Counted from the first letter of the stretch, positions 42,255-50,529 are shown. The stretch: DNA of 64,000 nt from Clostridiales bacterium UBA6386 (GCA_002437585.1 DJQM01000035.1:84794-148793); one strand, 5' to 3'. Notes: generated by a model not told the origin, from the letters alone. Made by a program: numbers and translations.

Positions 42255-43292
42255 CTATCTCTCCCAAAATTGGCGGAATGCGGTGGGCAGAGCCGCCTGC
42301 GTGTTGATTTCCTCCGGGGTCATCCACTGAAAGCCGCCGGTTGGGGCTTCCACTTCCAGGTAAATGCCCTTCATATTCCACTGAATGTGGGTAAAAATGT
42401 GGGTTTTCCGGGATTCCCGGAAGAGTTCCCTTGGGTGAAGTCCCTTAGCCCGAAGGACAGTCAGCGCCTCCCCGGTGTCCAGATCGCCGGGCAGATTGGG
42501 AAACTGCCAGAGTCCGGCGAGAAGCCCCCTGTCCGGCCGCTTTTCCAGGGCGAAGCGGCCGTCGCAGCTGAGGATAAAAACCGTCAAATTCTCCGATCTT
42601 CGTCCTTTTTTGGGGGATTTTACCGGCAGAGATTGGGGGTCGCCCTCCAGAAAGGCCAGGCAGAAGGTCTTGCATGGGCAGCCTTCGCAGTCCGGCTTCC
42701 GGTTGGGACCGCAGACCGTGGCACCCAGCTCCATGAGAGCCTGGGTGAAGTCCCCGGCCTGGGGCGGATAAATCCCGGCAAGAAATTCCGTTACGTTCTG
42801 TTTCGTTTCCGGCAGATCAATGGGGGCAGGGTCATTGCGAAGCCGGGAGATCACCCGCAGAACATTCCCGTCCACCGCCGGGGTGGGCTGGTTGAAGGCG
42901 ATGGAGCAGATGGCTCCGGCGGTGTAGGGGCCGATTCCGGGAAGGGAAAGCACCTGAGCGTACTCCCTGGGGAACACGCCGCCGTACTGGTTCACAATCA
43001 CCTGGGCGCATTTTTTCAGGTTCCGCACACGGGAGTAGTAGCCCAGGCCCTCCCAGAGCTTGTGAAGCACCTCGTCGTCACATTCGGCCAGAGACCGGAT
43101 GTCCGGCAGGGCGGCCAGGAACCGGCTGTAGTAGCCCTTCACGGCCTCCACCCGGGTCTGCTGGAGCATGATCTCCGAGAGCCAGATGTGGTAGGGCTTC
43201 CGATCCTCTCGCCAGGGAAGCTGGCGGCGGTTCTCCGCGTACCAGGGCAGAAGCACCTGGGGGAGAGCGTCCCAATTTTCATTTTTCGCCAT
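42255..43292 (-). CDS. mutY: A/G-specific adenine glycosylase MutY
   Basis: A 345-residue base-excision repair enzyme that removes adenine paired with 8-oxoguanine. It has an HhH-GPD domain (SEIMLQQTRVE with catalytic Glu, LPGIGPYTAGAICSIAF, AVDGNVLRV with catalytic Asp), then a four-Cys iron-sulfur loop (C-x7-C-x2-C-x5-C near residue 193), then a C-terminal MutT-like domain that senses 8-oxoG. Confidence 0.95.
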   Translation of the reverse strand: MAKNENWDALPQVLLPWYAENRRQLPWREDRKPYHIWLSEIMLQQTRVEAVKGYYSRFLAALPDIRSLAECDDEVLHKLWEGLGYYSRVRNLKKCAQVIVNQYGGVFPREYAQVLSLPGIGPYTAGAICSIAFNQPTPAVDGNVLRVISRLRNDPAPIDLPETKQNVTEFLAGIYPPQAGDFTQALMELGATVCGPNRKPDCEGCPCKTFCLAFLEGDPQSLPVKSPKKGRRSENLTVFILSCDGRFALEKRPDRGLLAGLWQFPNLPGDLDTGEALTVLRAKGLHPRELFRESRKTHIFTHIQWNMKGIYLEVEAPTGGFQWMTPEEINTQAALPTAFRQFWER

Positions 43293-43441
43293 CCGGATGC
43301 CCCCTTTGTTTTATAAGCTATTCTACAATAGTGTGGGGTTTTCTGTCAAGCAGGGGGGAAATGGAAATTTTTTTGCTTTGCGAAAAAAGTGCTTGCATTT
43401 TGCGAAACCATGTGCTATTATATCTCAGTCGATTGCGACAT

Positions 43442-43518
43442 GCGCCAGTAGCTCAGTTGGATAGAGTGACTGACTACGAATCAGTAGGTCGGGGGTTCGA
43501 GTCCCTTCTGGCGTACCA
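43442..43518 (+). tRNA. tRNA-Arg (anticodon ACG)
   Basis: A complete cloverleaf: acceptor GCGCCAG with CTGGCGT (one G-U), D-arm with AGCTCAGTTGGATAGAG, anticodon stem CTGAC/TCAG-type with loop CTACGAA, T-arm GGGGGTTCGAGTCCC, and encoded CCA. The ACG anticodon is normally edited to ICG and reads CGN Arg codons. Confidence 0.96.
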
Positions 43519-43553
43519 AAAATGCGGATACCCATTTGGGTATCCGCATTTTT
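43519..43553 (+). terminator. Terminator of tRNA-Arg
   Basis: AAAATGCGGATACCC pairs with GGGTATCCGCATTTT around a 4-base loop, starting right after CCA. Confidence 0.9.
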
Positions 43554-43565
43554 GATACTCCAGGC

Positions 43566-43783
43566 GGGACTCGAAAGGGCGTTAAAAAAACATGCCGCTG
43601 GCATGTTTTTAGCCCGTGGGAGAGTCCCTCCAAGTTCAGACGCATCCCATAGGGATGGGGATGAACTTGGAATACACCGTTTTTGTATAATAAAAGGGAC
43701 TCGAAGATGAAAATGCAACAGTCCGGTGGACTGCTGCTTGCCGACGGCTTGACGGCGGCAACACCTTAGTGTAACGAGTCCCT
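43566..43783. repeat. Palindromic elements bounded by tRNA T-arm sequence
   Basis: Three stem-loop units in a row: 43566-43629 (GGGACTCG opposite AGAGTCCCT), 43630-43670 (CCAAGTTCA opposite TGAACTTGG with inner CATCCC/GGGATG), and 43695-43783 (AGGGACTCG opposite CGAGTCCCT, with inner AGTCCGGTGGACT and GCCGACGGCTTGACGGCGGC). GGGACTCGA is the inverse of the tRNA T-arm TCGAGTCCC. Confidence 0.7.
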
Positions 43784-43795
43784 TCTGGCGTACCA
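43775..43795 (+). repeat. Exact 21-bp copy of the tRNA-Arg 3' end (att-like)
   Basis: Identical to 43498-43518, from the T-arm (CGAGTCCC) through the acceptor to CCA, 277 bp downstream. This is the footprint left by site-specific integration into a tRNA 3' end. Confidence 0.75.
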
Positions 43796-43850
43796 CGAAC
43801 GAAGCCCGGAAACGAAGGTATCCTGGATTTTTTCTGAGTTTTCCGAACTT

Positions 43851-44087
43851 TTAGACGGCTTTTGAAATCTGGCCATTTTGTCGAATCACACTTTTGTCAC
43901 TAATAGAAGAAGCATTGACAGCAGCTACCAAATCCTTTTTTGCCTTGAGATGGGTATAGAGTTTTGTGGTCTCTTTATCCACATGTCCGACGATGGCTTC
44001 CATTGTATCCGCCCACAAGGAGAGTACCGCCCTTCGCTTGAGAGTTTGATAAACCAGAGCATTTGCGGATGTCTGATATTCTTGCAT
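43851..44087 (-). pseudogene. Tyrosine integrase C-terminal remnant
   Basis: A 78-codon frame ending in a segment like the last catalytic block of phage-type integrases: VGHVDKETTKLYTHL (Gly-His, then Tyr of the active site). The N-terminal part and the RxxR catalytic motifs are missing. It faces back toward tRNA-Arg and probably remains from an element that used this tRNA as its target. Confidence 0.65.
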
Positions 44088-44200
44088 TCATTATCATCAC
44101 CTCCACGTTGATACTATACAATCACATCAAGTATGATACATCATAGCAGTTCATAAAAATAAGTGCAGTCTTTCGACAAAAGGTGTAAAATTGAGCAGAG

Positions 44201-44386
44201 GTGATTGAAATATTGCACAATGAAGCCAGAAAACTGCTGATTGAGGCATTGGAGAAAAAGCGCAAGGTACAGGAAGTCGCGGATTGCTATTCGGTAAATC
44301 AGAGCACGGTATATCGTTTGAAAAAGCGTTGGGAAGAAACCGGTTCCTTTGAAACGCGAACATTCCTTCGGGGTTATTCGCGTTAA
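44201..44386 (+). pseudogene. Truncated IS630-type transposase (N-terminal HTH only)
   Basis: A 61-residue frame from a GTG start with a helix-turn-helix: VQEVADCYSVNQSTVYRLKKRWEETGSF, typical of the first domain of IS630/Tc1-like transposases. The catalytic DDE domain is absent; the frame stops at GYSR. A scrap of the same sequence lies at 36470-36503. Confidence 0.65.
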
Positions 44387-44513
44387 TTTATTGAATTGCA
44401 ATAGACACGAAAATTTAATAAATTGGGGATAGCCAAATCGATACTTTTATGTTATAATGCGATTGTCTGTTTTGGCAAGCGTTCCTGACACAGAAAGGGG
44501 GAAATTCCCGGAA

Positions 44514-45698
44514 ATGTTCTTTTGCAAAAAGGTACTTGCACTGATGTGTGTTTTTTCCCTTCTGTGCGGCTGTCTGCTTCCCGTTCACGCCGAGGATGTC
44601 ACTGACCCGTCTGAGGAATTCAGCACGGAGGAAACCACCGATCCCACCGACCCCACCGATGAAACCACCCAGGCCACGGAAACCACCGCTTCTACGGAGC
44701 CGGAGGTTACCACCTCCCCTACGGAAACGACGGAGGATACCCAGCCGGAGGAAACCGAGCCTGACGAATCCTCCTCCACGCCTACAAAGGTCAAGACCGT
44801 TAACGGTTTCCCCCTGTATAACCAGCTGGATTACCCCAATAAGCGGTTCGGCTCCGGCACCGTGGCCACCAGCGGCTGCGGCATTACCTCCCTTGCCATG
44901 GTGGCAACCTACCTTACCGGGCACACTTATCTGCCCGATGAGCTGGCGGGCTACTTCGGCGGCTACGGCGAGAACAATGTCCAGCGTGTGGAGTACGGTG
45001 CCAAGCAGCTCCAGCTTCCCATTAAAAAGGCAGACAACATCCGGCAGATTTTCGCCGCCATGAAGGAGGGCAACATCGCCATCCTTCTGATGAGCCATTT
45101 GTCCATCTTCACGGAGACGCAGCATTTCATCGTCCTCAACGGCATGACCGATGACGGAAAGTATCTTGTGGCCGATTCCTACGCCCCCAACTACGAAAAG
45201 TGGGACTTAAAGCGGGGCTTTGAGGAAGGCTTCGATGAAGACGATCTGCTTCTGGGCTACAACGGCGGCTGGATCTTCGATGTCAGTGCCATGCCTGAGG
45301 AACCCTTCATCTACACCGAGGAGAAGCCCGACTGTGAGCCCCGGTATCCCGATGTGGAGCTGACCTGGGACGAGCAGCAGCTGATGGCCAAGATCATCTG
45401 GCTGGAGGCTCGGGGCGAATCCAAGGAAGGACAGCAGGCCATTGCCGAGATCATCCTCAACCGGCTGGTGTCCGGCAAGTTCGGAAACACCATCCACGAC
45501 GTGATCTACGGCGAGGGTCAGTTCCGAACCACGCCCTTCTTAAAAGACGCGGACGCCTGGCAGGCTCAGTATGACGCCATCGATGATGCCCTCACCGGGC
45601 CGAACATTTTGCCGATGAATGTGTATTACTTCGCTACCTACCCGGAAAACGGAAGAATCTGGGGCAAGATCGGCGGACATATCTTCTGCTACGGCTAA
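44514..45698 (+). CDS. Secreted C39-like peptidase / SleB-type cell-wall hydrolase fusion
   Basis: 394 residues. The signal peptide (KKVLALMCVFSLLCGCLLPVHA) may be cleaved at Ala or lipidated at Cys. A Thr/Glu/Pro-rich linker follows (about 30-100). Next is a C39-like papain-fold domain with TSGCGITSLAMV, TQHFIVLNG and VADSYAPN. The C-terminal third is a SleB/CwlJ-type hydrolase_2 domain (LIWLEARGES-type IIWLEARGESKEGQQAIAEIILNR). GAAAGGGGG precedes the ATG at 44514. It probably cuts peptidoglycan outside the cell or in spores. Confidence 0.85.
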   Translation: MFFCKKVLALMCVFSLLCGCLLPVHAEDVTDPSEEFSTEETTDPTDPTDETTQATETTASTEPEVTTSPTETTEDTQPEETEPDESSSTPTKVKTVNGFPLYNQLDYPNKRFGSGTVATSGCGITSLAMVATYLTGHTYLPDELAGYFGGYGENNVQRVEYGAKQLQLPIKKADNIRQIFAAMKEGNIAILLMSHLSIFTETQHFIVLNGMTDDGKYLVADSYAPNYEKWDLKRGFEEGFDEDDLLLGYNGGWIFDVSAMPEEPFIYTEEKPDCEPRYPDVELTWDEQQLMAKIIWLEARGESKEGQQAIAEIILNRLVSGKFGNTIHDVIYGEGQFRTTPFLKDADAWQAQYDAIDDALTGPNILPMNVYYFATYPENGRIWGKIGGHIFCYG

Positions 45699-45705
45699 AT
45701 TACAC

Positions 45706-45740
45706 AAATGAAGCGCAGGTGCTTTCCGCACCTGCGCTTT
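45706..45740. terminator. Bidirectional terminator between the SleB-type and GH3 genes
   Basis: AAGCGCAGGTG pairs with CACCTGCGCTT; T-rich on the plus side (TTTTGATT). It serves the two convergent genes. Confidence 0.8.
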
Positions 45741-45743
45741 TGA

Positions 45744-48125
45744 TTATTTCAGCTTCATCACGCACTGCAGAACATATTTCGCGTTTTCCTGAAGCTCGCC
45801 CAGGGTGATGCCGTCTTTTTTGCCGTAGGTTGCAAGTAAGGTTCCATCCGGCTTACCTGTGCGATCCAGCAGGTTCCGGCTGCCGGGCATGAGCACGTTC
45901 ACCCGACTCCGAACCCGGTAGCCGTTGCCCGTGACCTTAGGAAATTCGGGGCTTGCCCCGTACTGCATCCACCAGTCGGTCATGACCATGCCCTGATAGC
46001 CCCATTCCTCCCGGGCAATGGTCTGCACCAGATCATAGTGGTAGTGGCTCCAGACACCGTTGACCCGGTTGTAGCTGGTCATCAGGGTCAGGGGCTTGGC
46101 CTGCTTCAGGCAGATCTCAAAGCCCTTGAGGTAAATTTCCCGCAATGCCCGCTCGGAGACTATAGAGTCGCACCGGTTCCGGTTCTTTTCCTGGTTGTTG
46201 CAGGCGAAATGCTTGACGCAGGCTCCGACCCCCTGAGACTGGATGCCCTTGACCACCGCCCCTGCGATCCGTCCGGTGAGGTAGGGATCCTCGGAAAAAT
46301 ACTCGAAATTCCGGCCGCACAGGGGATTCCGGTGGATATTCATGCCGGGTGCCAGCAGCACGTCGCTGCCCCGCCAGCGCATTTCCGCCCCAACCGCCCG
46401 ATACAGCCGCTCTACCAGCTCCAGGTCAAAGGAGCTTGCAAGGAGCGTACCCATAGGAAGCAGTGAGCAGGAATCGTACAGCCGGATGCCGGAGGGGCCG
46501 TCGGTGGTGGTGACGGGGCTGACCCCCTTGTCCCGGAGGGACTGGGTGACCCCACCGAAGACACCGGCATTGCCCCTAGCCCCCAGAGGGGAATTCATGT
46601 TGTAATCTCCCCGGCTGATGGCCTCCAGCTCCTTTACACTCAGCTGAGCCAGGAAGCCCTCCAGGCTGGCCTTGCCTTCCTTCACATCCGAAAGCTTGAT
46701 TCCCTTGTCCCCGGTCTGGGGGACGGCCTTGGTCAGGTGGTCGAGAATTCGCTGCCGCAGATCGGTGGTTCGGGCGGAGGCCTCCCGGCGGACGGGGGTG
46801 CCGTTCTCATTTGCCCAGATGGGGAAAGGCTTCTCCGGCGGGCAGGCTTCCGTCAGGCTCCGGAACACCCGTGTCTCCGGGATCATGTAATCGCCGATGA
46901 ACCGGGCATCCCGGACGTTTTCGCCGCAGTAGAACCGGTAGGCTCCCTGCTGGAGTACATAGCAGGCCTTGTGTCCCGTCAGGCCGCTGTCGTCATAGGA
47001 GGGCAGCTGGTACTCGGTAACGGTAAATTGCAAATTCTGGCTCTCGCCGGGGTTTAGCAGCCGGGTCTTGCCGAAGGCCACCAATTCCCGGGCGGGATTC
47101 CCCAGCACGCCCAAGGGCTTCTGCACAAAGAGCATGACCACCGCCCTGCCCGGATGGTGTCCTGCGTTCGTGACCTCCGCCTGAAAGCCCAGAGGGGCGG
47201 TGTGGGTGCCGGTAACGGAGAAATCGGTATAGCTCAGGCCGTAGCCGAAGGGATAGAGTACCTGCTCCCGGTGGAAGGTCTCGAACCACCGGTAGCCCAC
47301 ATAGATGTCCTCCTGGTACTCATTGGCCTTTGGGTTGCCGAAGCAGGCCGCGCTGGGATAGGCCTCGTAGCTTTTGGCCACAGTGTCCGTCAGATGACCG
47401 CTGGGGGCTGCCTTTCCGCAGAGCAGATCGGCGGCGGCATTGCCGCTTTCCATGCCCCCCTGCCAGAGGATCATCACCGCGCCGAAGGAATAGTCCTTCA
47501 CAAAGCTCAGGTCGATGAGAGTACCGATGTTCAGCAGCAGCACCGCGTCCGGGAACCGGGCGGTCACCGCAGCCAGCAGAACCTTCTCCGCCTCGGTCAG
47601 GTAGAAGCTGCCCGGCTCCAGAGTATTCTCCCGATCCTCCCCGCTGGCCCGACCCAGAACGATCACCGCCTGATCCGATTCCTCCTGAGCCTGGCGAACC
47701 AGTTCCTCGCTCACCGGCATTTCCGGGTAGAACCGGGGCCAGGTACCCCAGGCCTGGCGGGCAACCGGGTGCGCCTGAATCCAATCGGCATAGACTTCCG
47801 CCAGATTTTCGTTGAGCCGCAGATCCTCACAGCCCCGCAGACCCTCCAGAAGGCTGACGCTGTAGGGGAAGTTCACGTCGCCGCCGGAGCCGTAGCCGGT
47901 GAAGAAATAGTCCTGCTGCACCCGGCCAAAGAGGGAAATTTTCGTACCCTTGGCGAAGGGCAGCACCCGGTTTTCCAGCAGGACGGCTCCCTGGGCGGCG
48001 GTTTCCCGCAAAAGCGCGGGCATGGCAGGGTTGACCTCCTTCTGGGGGTTATGGTGCTGCTGAGGCTGGGTCATCATGCCGGAAAGCCACAGAGCGGAAT
48101 TGAGTATCATTTGTTTCAGAGCCAT
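45744..48125 (-). CDS. GH3 beta-glucosidase with swapped domain order
   Basis: 793 residues. The GH3 C-terminal alpha/beta sandwich comes first (about 25-330: RETAAQGAVLLEN, then GGMESGNAAADLLCGKAAPSGHLTDT). A fibronectin III-like domain follows (about 345-440). The TIM-barrel domain comes last (from about 540: DGPSGIRLYD, GSDVLLAPGMNIHRNPLCGRNFEYFSEDP, KHFACNNQE, and the nucleophile Asp in VMTDWW). The same inverted order is known from Ruminococcus albus-type enzymes. No signal peptide, so intracellular. The start at 48125 follows GGGAGATTACC. Confidence 0.9.
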   Translation of the reverse strand: MALKQMILNSALWLSGMMTQPQQHHNPQKEVNPAMPALLRETAAQGAVLLENRVLPFAKGTKISLFGRVQQDYFFTGYGSGGDVNFPYSVSLLEGLRGCEDLRLNENLAEVYADWIQAHPVARQAWGTWPRFYPEMPVSEELVRQAQEESDQAVIVLGRASGEDRENTLEPGSFYLTEAEKVLLAAVTARFPDAVLLLNIGTLIDLSFVKDYSFGAVMILWQGGMESGNAAADLLCGKAAPSGHLTDTVAKSYEAYPSAACFGNPKANEYQEDIYVGYRWFETFHREQVLYPFGYGLSYTDFSVTGTHTAPLGFQAEVTNAGHHPGRAVVMLFVQKPLGVLGNPARELVAFGKTRLLNPGESQNLQFTVTEYQLPSYDDSGLTGHKACYVLQQGAYRFYCGENVRDARFIGDYMIPETRVFRSLTEACPPEKPFPIWANENGTPVRREASARTTDLRQRILDHLTKAVPQTGDKGIKLSDVKEGKASLEGFLAQLSVKELEAISRGDYNMNSPLGARGNAGVFGGVTQSLRDKGVSPVTTTDGPSGIRLYDSCSLLPMGTLLASSFDLELVERLYRAVGAEMRWRGSDVLLAPGMNIHRNPLCGRNFEYFSEDPYLTGRIAGAVVKGIQSQGVGACVKHFACNNQEKNRNRCDSIVSERALREIYLKGFEICLKQAKPLTLMTSYNRVNGVWSHYHYDLVQTIAREEWGYQGMVMTDWWMQYGASPEFPKVTGNGYRVRSRVNVLMPGSRNLLDRTGKPDGTLLATYGKKDGITLGELQENAKYVLQCVMKLK

Positions 48126-48152
48126 GGTAATCTCCCATCCTTTGTTATTCCT

Positions 48153-48372
48153 GGGAAGCTCCGAACAAATTCCCTTCGGCTGAACAGCGAATCTTTTTCC
48201 CCAGCTGTGCAGTATCAAAAGTGGGAAATATAGCGCAGCCGTTGCCAGCAAAAGCTGGCTTACGGATGCGGCATACCCCTTGCGGGTACATACCGTATTC
48301 CTCCACTTTTGGTGCTTTCATCTGGCAAAAAACTCTTGCTGTCAGCTCTTGTGACTTTATTCAGAGCTTCCC
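48153..48372. repeat. MITE-like element, family C (220 bp)
   Basis: Ends GGGAAGCTCCGAACAAA and, inverted, TTTATTCAGAGCTTCCC. The interior (GATAGCGCAGCCGTTGCCAGC-like) matches the inside of the family B element at 33441. It sits 27 bases upstream of the GH3 start, between it and the ProXp-like gene. Confidence 0.75.
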
Positions 48373-48448
48373 TTGTTCCTTTTGCCCCGAGAAATCCGGA
48401 AACTCAACCAGGAACCACACCGGAGAAACTCCGGCGCGCCTGCGATTT

Positions 48449-48994
48449 TCAGGCTTCCTCCAGTGTGACCAGCCGGGGGGTATAGCCCATTTCCGGCAGG
48501 ATTTTCTCCAGCAGATCGGACATTTTCAGCCGCAAAGAGGAGGTATTGATGCAGGGGTGGCAGCCGAAATACGCCCCCTTGACCACCTCCGCGTCCATCA
48601 GCAGCTGCACCTGGTGCTCATGGTCATTCATCAGCCCCAGAACGCTGACGGAGCCGGGGGTGATGTCAAGCAGCCGCTCCATATCCTCCGGGGAAGCAAA
48701 GCTTAACCGGGAGGAACCGATTTCCTTGGACAGCACGCTGGTCCTGAAGTGCTTGTCCCCAGGGAGCATCAGCAGGTAAAAGGCGGTTTTCTGCCGGTTG
48801 CACAGCAGCAGATTCTTGCAGATCACCGCGTTCAGCGTCCGGTCGATTTCCTCGCAGGCCTCCATATTGTCCGCCGGCGCGTGGTCAATGCGCTGGTAGG
48901 CAACGCCCAATCGATCGAGAAAATCATAGCAGCGAATTTCCTTCGGGAGCCGTCCGGCGCAGTCGGCGGGGCGGCCATTTTGCAGCTCCATCAT
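48449..48994 (-). CDS. YbaK/ProXp-type aminoacyl-tRNA deacylase
   Basis: A 181-residue free-standing prolyl-tRNA editing-like domain (prolyl-tRNA synthetase-associated type), which hydrolyses mischarged Ala-tRNA-Pro or similar. Features include RIDHAPADNMEACEEIDRTLNAVICKNLLL, the GDKHFRTSVLSKEIG lysine/serine region, and the FGCHPCINTSSL end with GSVSVLGLMND before it. It overlaps the SpoU methyltransferase gene by 4 bases (ATGA). Confidence 0.85.
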   Translation of the reverse strand: MMELQNGRPADCAGRLPKEIRCYDFLDRLGVAYQRIDHAPADNMEACEEIDRTLNAVICKNLLLCNRQKTAFYLLMLPGDKHFRTSVLSKEIGSSRLSFASPEDMERLLDITPGSVSVLGLMNDHEHQVQLLMDAEVVKGAYFGCHPCINTSSLRLKMSDLLEKILPEMGYTPRLVTLEEA

Positions 48995-49815
48995 TTTCCA
49001 TTCTCCTTCCTCAGCTGCCAGAAAGCAACGGCACTGGCAGCGGCCACATTCAAAGAATCCACCCCATGGAACATGGGGATCTTCACGGTATAATCGCAAT
49101 GGGCAATGGTCTCATTGGTGAGGCCGTCCCCCTCACTGCCCAGGAGCAGAGCCAGCTTTTCCTCTCCCATAAGAGCCGGGTCGTCGATGGACACGGAGTT
49201 ATCGCTGAGAGCCAGGGCGGCGGTTTTGAAGCCCAGACTTTTGAGCTGGCGCATACCGGTTTCCGGCCAATCCCCGGTATAAGCCCAGGGGATTTGAAAC
49301 ACCGTCCCCATGCTCACCCGGGCGCTGCGGCGGTAGAGGGGGTTGCTGCACCCAGGGGTCAGCAGCACCGCGTCCATGCCGAGAGCCGCGGCGGAGCGGA
49401 AAATCGCGCCAACGTTGGTGGGGTTCTGGACATTTTCCAGAATCACCACCCGGCGAGCGTTCTCGCAGACAGCCTCCAGGGTTGGCAGAGCCGGGCGACC
49501 CATGGCGCACAGCACGCCCCGGGTCAGATGGTAGCCCGTCAGCTGGCACAGTACGCTTTCGTCGGCGGTATACACGGGAATTTCCGGACACCGGGTCAGA
49601 ATTTCCCGGGCGGAGCCGTCAATATCCTTGCGCTCCATGAGCAGACTCACCGGCCGGCAGCCGGCGTCCAGAGCCCTGTGAATAACCTTGGGGCTTTCCG
49701 CGATAAACATACCCTTGGACGGTTCAAACCGATTCAGCAGCTGCGCCTCGGTCAGCCGGGCGTATACGTCCAGCTCCGGCGCATCCAGGGACGTAATTTC
49801 CACAACAGGGGGCAT
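48991..49815 (-). CDS. SpoU/TrmH-family RNA 2'-O-methyltransferase
   Basis: A 274-residue SPOUT enzyme: an N-terminal substrate-binding domain (RLTEAQLLNRFEPSKGMFIAESPKVI) and a C-terminal trefoil-knot methyltransferase (ENVQNPTNVGAIFRSAAALG, LLGSEGDGL, IPMFHGVDSLNVAAASAVAF). The target (23S rRNA or tRNA) is unknown. The start at 49815 follows GAAGGTGAAAAA. A MITE-like element lies 19 bases upstream. Confidence 0.88.
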   Translation of the reverse strand: MPPVVEITSLDAPELDVYARLTEAQLLNRFEPSKGMFIAESPKVIHRALDAGCRPVSLLMERKDIDGSAREILTRCPEIPVYTADESVLCQLTGYHLTRGVLCAMGRPALPTLEAVCENARRVVILENVQNPTNVGAIFRSAAALGMDAVLLTPGCSNPLYRRSARVSMGTVFQIPWAYTGDWPETGMRQLKSLGFKTAALALSDNSVSIDDPALMGEEKLALLLGSEGDGLTNETIAHCDYTVKIPMFHGVDSLNVAAASAVAFWQLRKENGK

Positions 49816-49834
49816 TTTTTCACCTTCCTGGTAT

Positions 49835-49995
49835 GGCAGCACCGCACAATTGCGTCTTCGCGCTTCGACGGATCTTTTCCGCCAATTCTGCGCTTTGAAA
49901 AGCTCAAAATACACAAAGTATTCCCTCGCTTTTCAAATCTTGACTTGACGAAAAATCTCTCGCCGAATCTGCTTGCCGAATTGTGCGGTGCTGCC
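49835..49995. repeat. MITE-like element, family B (161 bp)
   Basis: Perfect 17-base terminal inverted repeats: GGCAGCACCGCACAATT and AATTGTGCGGTGCTGCC. An internal inverted repeat (GAAAAGC...GCTTTTC) is present. No coding capacity. It lies in the upstream region of the SpoU gene, on the side away from thioredoxin. Confidence 0.8.
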
Positions 49996-50118
49996 ACAGT
50001 TTTCCCTATGGTAGCAGATTTTTTATCAAAAGTCAAAGTCTTCCGCGATTTTACTCTGGTCGCTTCTTGACGGATGGGGTATAATAAAGGCGAAGAAATA
50101 ATGAAGGAGGAATCGCGT

Positions 50119-50424
50119 ATGTCTGTGATTACCATTACCAAGGATAATTTTGAGGAAACCGTGCTGAAGGCCAAGCAGAAGGTGCTGCTGGACTTCTGGG
50201 CTCCCTGGTGCGGCCCCTGCCGGATGGTCAGCCCCATTGTGGAGGAGATCGCCCAGGAGCGAAGCGACATTGTAGTGGGCAAGGTCAACGTGGACGAGCA
50301 GGTGGAGCTTGCCGTCCAGTACCGGATCGCCAGTATTCCCACCCTGCTGGTTTTCCAGAATGGCCAGGTGGTGAACAAGTCCATCGGTGCCAGCCCCAAG
50401 AAGGAAATTCTGGAGCTGCTGTAA
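50119..50424 (+). CDS. trxA: Thioredoxin
   Basis: A 101-residue classical thioredoxin with active site WAPWCGPCRM (Cys at about 31 and 34) and the cis-Pro segment IASIPTLLVF. GAAGGAGGAATCGCGT precedes the ATG at 50119. It appears as a single-gene unit, with a TATAAT box at 50081-50086. Confidence 0.96.
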   Translation: MSVITITKDNFEETVLKAKQKVLLDFWAPWCGPCRMVSPIVEEIAQERSDIVVGKVNVDEQVELAVQYRIASIPTLLVFQNGQVVNKSIGASPKKEILELL

Positions 50425-50429
50425 AATAT

Positions 50430-50461
50430 CAGGGCACACCGAGAAATGCGGTGTGCCCTGG
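50430..50461 (+). terminator. Hairpin after thioredoxin
   Basis: CAGGGCACACCG pairs with CGGTGTGCCCTG. No long T-run follows, so the strength is uncertain. Confidence 0.6.
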
Positions 50462-50529
50462 TTGCGTACTATAGAAAACGCCCCCCCAAAAAACATGTCA
50501 TTGCAAACAAGTGGCCGACATAGTACGCA

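Noticed and set aside
39909..43292. Exopolysaccharide gene cluster
   Set aside because: Only the initiating sugar transferase is present. The flanking genes are a PHP phosphatase, mutY and a rhodanese, not glycosyltransferases or a flippase.
43775..43795. A second tRNA-Arg gene
   Set aside because: Only the T-arm 3' half, acceptor 3' strand and CCA are present; no D-arm or anticodon arm precedes it.
44457..44513. Earlier start for the C39/SleB gene
   Set aside because: The extension would precede the signal peptide with polar residues and ignores the GAAAGGGGG site before the ATG at 44514.
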